Assembly (NCBI GenBank): GCA_027924585.1
Contig: BSBM01000809.1
Span: 5,663,001-5,727,000, forward strand
DNA: 64,000 bases
Reading direction: 5' to 3'
DNA from: Larix kaempferi
Taxonomy: Eukaryota; Streptophyta; Pinopsida; Pinales; Pinaceae
Of this stretch, positions 57,701 through 64,000 are shown piece by piece (the stretch's first letter is position 1; each line of letters opens with the position of its first letter). The position numbers and the translations under genes are program-made. The notes below the pieces were generated by a model. That model did not search any database, had not been told where the DNA came from, and was given only the letters and a program-made list of their open reading frames with translations.

Positions 57701-58807
57701 ATCCCTCCTAGTGATTTCCCACCTTTTCTTTTCTCTCTACCTGGCTACTACCTCCCTCCTTCTGTCGACCACCACCCTACTTAAATCTTGACTAGAGAGT
57801 GCTTCTTTTGCCTTCTAGTGACAGATGGCGATCCAAATAACTGTATCCAAACAAATGGCAGCCACGGTTTTATTGGGAGACAAACTTCCTTAAAAAAATA
57901 TCAACCAGTCTCTTCGAGTGCATCAAAAACTCCTCTTTCTGGCTAGAATAAAAGATAATCACTAAATATCAACACCGGTGATGACCGACAACCCTAACCG
58001 ATGGCAGGTTGTCAGTTCGGTGATGCTAAATAAAAACCCCCAAAAAATATCTTTCTCCCAAACGAAATCCTACATAAATACATTTCTATCTTTACCCTCC
58101 ATGATCCCCACTATTCGCCTAGGATAGAGATATGTTTGGACAAATGGATGGAAAAGAACTCACCCACTCTTGGATGGAAAAGAAAAACTCTTGCCCTGCG
58201 AAATTTTAACGGATACGTAAGGGAACACTAGTTTAGTGGCATTTAAACCTGTAGCCAAGGTGGCCTAGTAGTAACTTCCACCTCTTCCACTAAGGTGACA
58301 ACTTCATAGAGCCCTTCGACTTCTTCCATGTGCAACCGACTCTTAGGTATTTCAAATAGAAATTTATTTATCTTTATTACAAAAGTTCATGGTACTAAAT
58401 AAATATGTTCAAAACATGTCCTCCTTTGTATTCATAGCCTATACAAATGCATACCCGCGTTCATAGACTTTAAAAGTAGTATTTATAAATATCTATTTTT
58501 CCTATATATATAAGGCACATATCTATATAAATTTCGCAACTATTTATATATGTATACCTTAAATAGTTGTCACTACAACATATTGATCTTTTATATAATA
58601 AAATATCCACAATTATATAAATATATATGATTTGTCCATCATTATCTATATATATTATAAATAATATCCTTCTCGTCTTTTATTTATAATCAAGACATAT
58701 ATATAAATATATATTTAATATTTCTTTAATAGTTATCACAACTATTAGCTTAACGTCCTTTAAATAGTTAACTCAAACTATTTCAACCTTGGGTATATAT
58801 ATAAGAC

Positions 58808-58851
<44 letters not shown>

Positions 58852-59152
58852 CCATTAAATAGTTGTTACCCCAAACTTAGGTGATGACCTTATCACCTAA
58901 GGCACTAGTTAAGTCGTTTTACCATTGCTCCAATGCTCGTAGCACTAGGATGACCCGCGATCATTAATTATTAGTTAATTTTGTTGTCGTCTTTGTTAGA
59001 TGTGCCAACCCGAACACTTATGAATATATCACTGGTTTCTAGATCCACTGGTGGGGCCTTGGGCTTGAGCTCCCCACCATGGTCATTTACAAAATTCATA
59101 ATTACGTTTAGAAGAATAATAACAATAGGGGTCGAATTTGAGGGATGTTACA
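54791..59152 (-). mobile_element. 4.36-kb solo-LTR-like insertion in gypsy pol
   Basis: Plus-strand ends are TGTCACGAACCC and GGGATGTTACA, an imperfect inverted pair of LTR type. It interrupts gaggccatcc|aatcagcccc, intact in the first pol unit at 52210-52230. Flanks AGGCCATCC (54782-54790) and AGACCATCC (59153-59161) form a 9-bp near-duplication. On the minus strand 55375-55337 reads tgtggactagcc...gggtgaaccacgtt, the plant LTR motif also found in the gypsy LTR at 42985-43024. No internal direct repeat, RT or integrase is seen, so a single very long LTR fits best. It is AT-rich with no credible gene; a (TA)n run lies at about 58809-58848. Confidence 0.72.
58809..58848 (+). repeat. (TA)n microsatellite
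   Basis: An uninterrupted TA run of about 40 bp near the 3' part of the solo-LTR-like insertion, within a wider very AT-rich stretch (58490-58850). Confidence 0.93.
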
Positions 59153-60824
59153 AGACCATCCAATCAGCCCCTGATGACCACTTTTCAATGGCATCTTAAT
59201 CTTTTTCTCTACAGCGGACGTCATCCCTCCTAGATCCTTTGCTCTGGACTTTTCATTCCGACGAGTCCATTATGGAGATTATGAGCGTGGATGAACCTCC
59301 ATGGGAAGACCTCCATCATCGATCGTCTTTCCTACCACCCTTAGATTCTGTGGGAAACACCATTACTACCTTTTTGTCACCGAATGTCTTTCTTGCCCCC
59401 AATATCCGATTCTTACTTGTGATATGGTCACAGAGGGAAACTTGGAAAATATTACGCCCACCATTCCGATCGACATCTCGGTCACGCCCAGCGTCATGGA
59501 ACATATCCACATTGGCCAAAACTGTTCTCTTGAATAGATCACCACCTATATGGCCTTGTTTAAGCAATTTCGCCGTGTATTCGCATGGACCTATGAGGAA
59601 ATTCCTGGGATTGATCCTGCCATTGCTGTGCATGAGATCCAAACATATCCCGATGCCAAACCTGTTCGACAAAAGTTACGACCCATGCACCCTCGAAAAA
59701 CTATGGCTATTAAGGTTGAGATTGAAAAGTTGTTGAAGGTTGGCTTCATCTATCCTGTTCCTTTAACAGATTGGGTCTCTAATGTCGTCCCTGTGACAAA
59801 AAAGCAGGGCACCATTAGGGTTTGTGTCGATTACAGGGACCTAAACAAGGCTTGTCCTAAGGACAACTACCCTACCCCATTCATCGACCAGATCATCGAC
59901 AATTGCGCCGGAAGTGTCATCTTCTCGTTTATGGACGGCTTTTCCAGTTATAATCAAATTGAGATCCACCTAGACGATCAACATAAAACTACTTTTATCT
60001 GCTCTTGGGGTACATTCGCTTACTGAAAACTCCCCTTTGGCCTTAAAAATGTTGGCGCTACATTCCAGCAGGCCATGTCATATGCTTTTCATGATGTGAA
60101 GGAATTTGTGGGGCCCTATCTCGACAATCTCCCTGCTCATTCAAATCGTTGTGAGTTCCACATCAATCATCTGACGGTTGTATTCCTGAGATGAAGACGG
60201 TATAACATCCGTCTCAATCCTCACAAGTGCATATTCTGCGTCGAATATGGATGCCTCCTAGGTTTCATTGTTTACAAAGACGGGATCCGCATTGATCCCC
60301 TTAAGGTGGAAGCCATTGTCGCTCTCCCACCTCCCACTGACATCACGGAACTGCAAAGTTTGCAAGAGAAGGAAAACTACCTCTAGCGTTTTGTATGTAA
60401 TTTCGCTGAGAATACACAGGGCTACATGTGGTTGTTTAAGAAGGACGTCCCCTTCATTTGGGACGATTATGACCAACAATCCTTTGAAAACCTAAAGCAT
60501 GCCATCACTCATGCCCCTGTGCTCCAACCTGCCAATTACACTAAGGATTACATCCTTTATCTCGTTGCTTCCTCTACCATGATTGCCATGGTCTTGGTTC
60601 AGGAAGACAAAAACACCCAAGAACATGTGATATACTACTCAATTAAGGGTCTTCTTGACCCCAAAACTCGTTACTCACATGTTGAGAAAATCGCTCTCGC
60701 AGCATTCATTGATGTCCAGAAGTTTTATATATTGCACCGCACTACTACTATCATAGCCAACTTGAACCCCATGTACCACGTCCTAATTACACGCCAGGTG
60801 CTAGGGGGAAAATATTCACGCTAG
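59153..60824 (+). pseudogene. Gypsy pol, second unit right part: RT and RNase H
   Basis: Resumes at the position where 54790 stopped. Frame 59550-60026 has VFAWTYEEIPGIDPAI, PVRQKLRPMHPRKT, GTIRVCVDYRDLNKACPKDN and GTFAY, then TGA; RT continues with LKNVGATFQQAMSYAFHD and YLDN (catalytic YLDD altered to YLDN, near 60117). Beyond 60206 the sequence is unique to this unit: NPHKCIFCVEYGCLLG, then frame 60426-60824 with WLFKKDVPFIWDDYDQQSFE, YILYLVASSTMIAMVLVQED, IYYSIKGLLDPKTRYSHVEK: the RT-connected RNase H domain of gypsy elements. Stops and the altered active site make it dead. Confidence 0.87.
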
Positions 60825-60881
60825 ATCGTAATCCGTTAGGAATTCGATCTCTAGTTCGAGAAGGCCAAATCAAAGAAATCT

Positions 60882-62178
60882 TTGGTTTTCATAGAGCTCA
60901 TTTGTGATCTTCCCTATACTGATCTGGAAACTGAGCCCATCGACTCCCTCCCCGATGAGTCATTTTTTCTCAATAGTACGTCCGACCCATGGTATGGAGA
61001 TATCACATTATATCTCCAAACCCAACGGTTCAACCCTCAACTGTCTCGAGACGACCGTCATCGTGTGCGTCACCACGCCAAGTACTACTTGATCATCAGT
61101 GATACCTTGTATCGTTGTGGTGTCGATTTTATCCTCCAACGCTGCCTAACTCACGAGGAGGTTGTACACGTTCTGAATGACTGTCACTTAGGGGCATGTG
61201 GCAGTCATCTTTCTGGGATGGATACAACCCAGAAAATATTACGCGCTGGATACTACTGGCCTTCAATCTTTAAAGATTGTATCGAGGCCATCAAAAAGTG
61301 TCCTCCCTGCTAGCTTTTCCACCACAAAAAGCTCTCTCACCCAACCCCTTTACATCATGTTATTGTCATCGTCCCCTTTGCTAAGTGGGCATAGATTTCA
61401 TGCACTGTAAGCCTACCTCGGCCGGGGGGCATGGTTACGTCATTGTCGCCGTTGACTATTTCAACAAGTGGACCGAGGTTATGCCTACGTACAATGAATA
61501 CGAAAAAACCGCCGCACTCTTTATGTTTAACCATTTCATTGGTGATTCAGAGTCCCTCAGGCCATCGTCACTGATCATGGATCACACTTCCAAAACAAGA
61601 TGGTGGACGAATTTAGCACCAGATTGGGTTTTCGCCATGAAAACTCAACTCCATATTACCCGCAGTCTAATGGACATGTAGAGGCCATCAATAAGGTCTT
61701 GAAAACCATGATTCAACACATGGTGGGTACACACGGGTCAAACTGGCGTATCATGCTCTTTTCATCCCTATGGGCATACAGGACCTCCGTTAAAACTGCC
61801 ACCAAATTCACACCTTTCCAATTAGTCTATGGATTGGAGGTAATTTTACCTATTGAGTGCGAAATTCCATCATTGAAACTCGCATTCGAACTTCTCCCAA
61901 ACACCACCGCTGAGGAAGAACTTTTCCTTCACTTGGAAAAAATCGATGAGACCCGCCGCGATTCTACTCTTGCTAACGAAGCACATAAGAAACACATCAA
62001 AGTCCAGTATGACAAATCGGTCAAGCCTCGCATCTTCAACGAGGGGGATTTGGTGCTCACATATGACCAAAAATGCGATAAGCTGGGGGCAGACAAGTTT
62101 GAGTCCATGTGGCATTGGCCATATGTCATTAACCAGTGCTCTTTCCCTGGGTATGGACCACATTGTTATCCATCTTGA
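60882..62178 (+). pseudogene. Gypsy integrase
   Basis: Frame 60882-61313 has a tether-like start and the H2C2 zinc site: HLGACGSH..., GYYWPSIFKDCIEAIKKCPPC. After a stop, frame 61385-61681 starts MGIDFMHCKPTSAGGHGYVI (first catalytic Asp) and VDYFNKWTEV. A frameshift near 61560 moves DHGSHF (second Asp) to another frame, and 61600-62178 carries STPYYPQSNGHVEAINKV (catalytic Glu), FQLVYGLEVILPIECEIP and the C-terminal GDLVLTYDQ. This enzyme would insert the element; the frame breaks make it inactive. The sequence continues a short way to about 62280 without an LTR. Confidence 0.88.
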
Positions 62179-62280
62179 CTCACAATTAGTGGTTTCCCAT
62201 CTTAACCGTTTCTATGCTATCCACCTTACTCTGTCTTTTCCAATGAGTACATCCCTTGGAGAGGTCCTTTGAATCTGTTC

Positions 62281-62649
62281 AATACCTACACATTTCGAGA
62301 GACATGAACACCGTTGATAACTCCATGGCCAATTTTATATTAGATTGGTACATTGCACATACATAAAACATCCAAAAGATACAAAAACAGACACAACATG
62401 TAAATCATCTATAGTGTATAAGAAAAACATGTATAAGATCCCATAATCATTAATAGAACACAGTATATAGAGCCGCAAATAGAGTTTTGTATATATATCA
62501 TGTCCGTATAATACAAAAATGTGGTACTGGTACAAAAATCTAAAGCACATGAGCTTTCAGTAAAAGTCTCCTCTACAAAAATATGAATCCCCTGGCTTTC
62601 AATACATACATACACATATGAGCCTAGTCCCTAGGATGCTCATGGTAAC
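62281..62649. other. No recognisable feature
   Basis: AT-rich sequence between the truncated gypsy end and the PMD-like pseudogene. The two overlapping minus-strand frames near 62335-62615 look like chance. Confidence 0.5.
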
Positions 62650-63855
62650 AGACAATGGACCTAGCTATTTTCCGAAGTAGCGACCCAAAGAGCGCGGATA
62701 CCCCCACAGTTTGTCGCTGATAAAGAAGAGGTCGATCGTGTACAGCTGGCTCCGGGATATCCAAGGTCAACCTCTAGAGGTTCTCCTCCAGCTCATCTAA
62801 CTCCTCCATTGCATCACACTTTGCAGCTACCATCTCTCACACCGCTCCTCTCCGCGCGATTGGGGATGCACCAGCTGGACGAGACAGGCCCGCATCTGCA
62901 CCAAACATGTATCAATCATCAGTACTGCTCCAAAAAAATAGAAAAAACATAAAATGAAAAACACAATAGAGTTTTCATTCTTACCTATATCGCCTCACTG
63001 CATGTCCTCAAGAAGAACCAAGTCCGGGTTCCCCCTGAAATCAATGCCCTCATAGGGGTAGTCCTCTACCATGAGGAGTTGTCCCCTCAACCACCTGAAA
63101 AAAGGAGCACCATAACTGATAATAAGACCCCCACCGCTATGGCGGGCCATCAACTCGGACCATCGAACCATGTGTGGATCCCTTAGATCCAAATCATCTA
63201 TATCTACCTTCGGGCGTAGATGTGGAACCCGCTCTAGGAAGAATGAGACCATAACCGATCCATATCCAAACTGTATCAGCTCACCACGCTGACACTTGGT
63301 GAGCTGATCCCTGAGGTTCACGAGGAGTCCCTCGCACCATTTGAAAACTGTAGGAGCCATACACTCCTCCGCATATAACATGTGGGCCTTCGAGGCCAGG
63401 TGAGGATCCCTACTCCCTGCCACCCTCTCAATGGTAAACAAGACTGTGTGTAGAGGACGGTCCCTCACATCCTTGATGGGGATCTTCCCACCAACCATCT
63501 GCATACCAGGAGTGCACCACTAAACCACTAAGTCCTTAGTAGTTCGTTCACTCCCTCGTGACCCCGACAAAGACACTAGAGCTCCCCGTCGGGACAACCC
63601 CGTCAGAAAGTAGATATCCTCGATGTCTATGGTCAGTGTATGGACACCAACCCAGAAGTATTGTTGCTCTAGATCCCAGGATCTAATCAAGTACTCTAGC
63701 AACAGTACTTGGGCCCTCATGCCCTGGACATGAAAGTACTTGAGTAACCCATAGTTCCGCAGTGCATTTATACATTGGGGATCATTGGCCGCTTGGGAAT
63801 CATCCAGTTCATGCTCTCTCTCTCTCCATTGGACCATCTTCTCCACCCAAACCTG
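62650..63855 (-). pseudogene. Plant-mobile-domain-like gene, at least two exons, decayed
   Basis: Exon 1 runs 63855-62985. It follows an acceptor-like tttgaacag and reads VWVEKMVQWREREHELDD, GLLKYFHVQGMRAQVLLLEY, FWVGVHTLTIDIEDIYFLTG, then a TAG (63520), then continues in the same frame through FTIERVAGSRDPHLASKAHM and MVRWSELMARHSGG to EDMQ, a TGA, GDI and a GTAAGA donor. Exon 2 starts at 62890 after tttggtgcag, joining at phase 1 with DAGLSRPAGASPIARRGAV, and has two more stops. The L..YF...M......WD...F.VG..TL.IEDIYFLTGL pattern resembles plant-mobile-domain proteins of repeats. The upstream part lies outside or is lost. Confidence 0.55.
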
Positions 63856-64000
63856 TTCAAATAGCATTAAAAGATCTATTAGAAGCTTGCTCTACTTTCC
63901 AACTTGTCAAAATTTGGTGTATTATTGAGTTCATGAGGCCGACTTGCGTCGGCACACCCCGTTAGAATAGACAGGGCGCCACCAGCACACGTCATCCTTA

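Larger units (their letters stand above)
47730..62280 (+). mobile_element. Ty3/gypsy element, plus strand, with duplicated pol and a nested insertion
   Basis: 5' LTR 47730-48508, gag with a Pro/Gly-rich region and one zinc knuckle, protease, RT, then an abrupt return at 53258/53259 to sequence already seen at 50689: a 2.57-kb tandem duplication. The second unit is split by a 4.36-kb insertion (54791-59152), after which RT, RNase H and integrase follow once. No 3' LTR is seen after integrase; similarity to a known element part ends near 62280. Frame breaks are numerous in every part. Confidence 0.85.

Noticed and set aside
61500-61700. Overlapping frames in integrase as a programmed frameshift
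   Set aside because: The shift lies in the middle of the integrase core between the second Asp and Glu, where no such signal is used; it is ordinary decay.
63505-63522. Stop-codon readthrough between two in-frame ORFs of the PMD-like gene
   Set aside because: Further stops in exon 1 and exon 2 show that the locus is a pseudogene, so readthrough is not needed.

Overview
The window is repeat-rich nuclear DNA from a large-genome seed plant. It holds Ty1/copia and Ty3/gypsy polyproteins with plant-type domain order, plant L1-like LINE fragments (DUF4283-type ORF1, zf-RVT, plant RNase H), a tRNA-derived SINE, a plant-mobile-domain-like fragment and plant-style GT-AG introns. The mix of old, decayed and nested elements with no intact host gene fits a gymnosperm, but that placement is an inference. 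No bacterial feature, CRISPR array, rRNA or intact tRNA was seen.

Layout. 1-365 is a 60-bp-period minisatellite. 451-5512 is a minus-strand copia element with one uninterrupted 1369-residue ORF, a tRNA-Met-type primer site and its 5' LTR; its 3' LTR is not in the window. 5513-9155 is the first of three copies of an unrecognised repeat family, called family R here; the others are 20997-about 24400 and about 29890-37411. Family R carries a spliced gene whose exons keep a consistent reading phase, best preserved at 22144-23967. 9160-9990 is a LINE ORF1 remnant. 10000-20800 is AT-rich DNA with short tandem duplications and two LINE RNase H remnants. 24400-29900 holds more unique DNA, a phospholipase A1-like scrap and a SINE. 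34314-37219 is a complete short non-autonomous LTR element with a 5-bp target duplication, sitting inside R copy 3.

37421-43682 is a decayed minus-strand gypsy element with a run of five zinc knuckles. 43683-46758 is a minus-strand LINE cut by an inverted LTR. Two similar LTRs stand head to head at 46759-47537 and 47730-48508. The right one leads a plus-strand gypsy element to about 62280, whose pol region carries a 2.57-kb tandem duplication and a 4.36-kb solo-LTR-like insertion. 62650-63855 is a minus-strand multi-exon plant-mobile-domain-like pseudogene.

Almost nothing here looks active except perhaps the copia polyprotein. The window is most useful as a record of nested insertions, several with a paralogous empty site in the same window. 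The best candidate for something undescribed is the spliced gene of family R.
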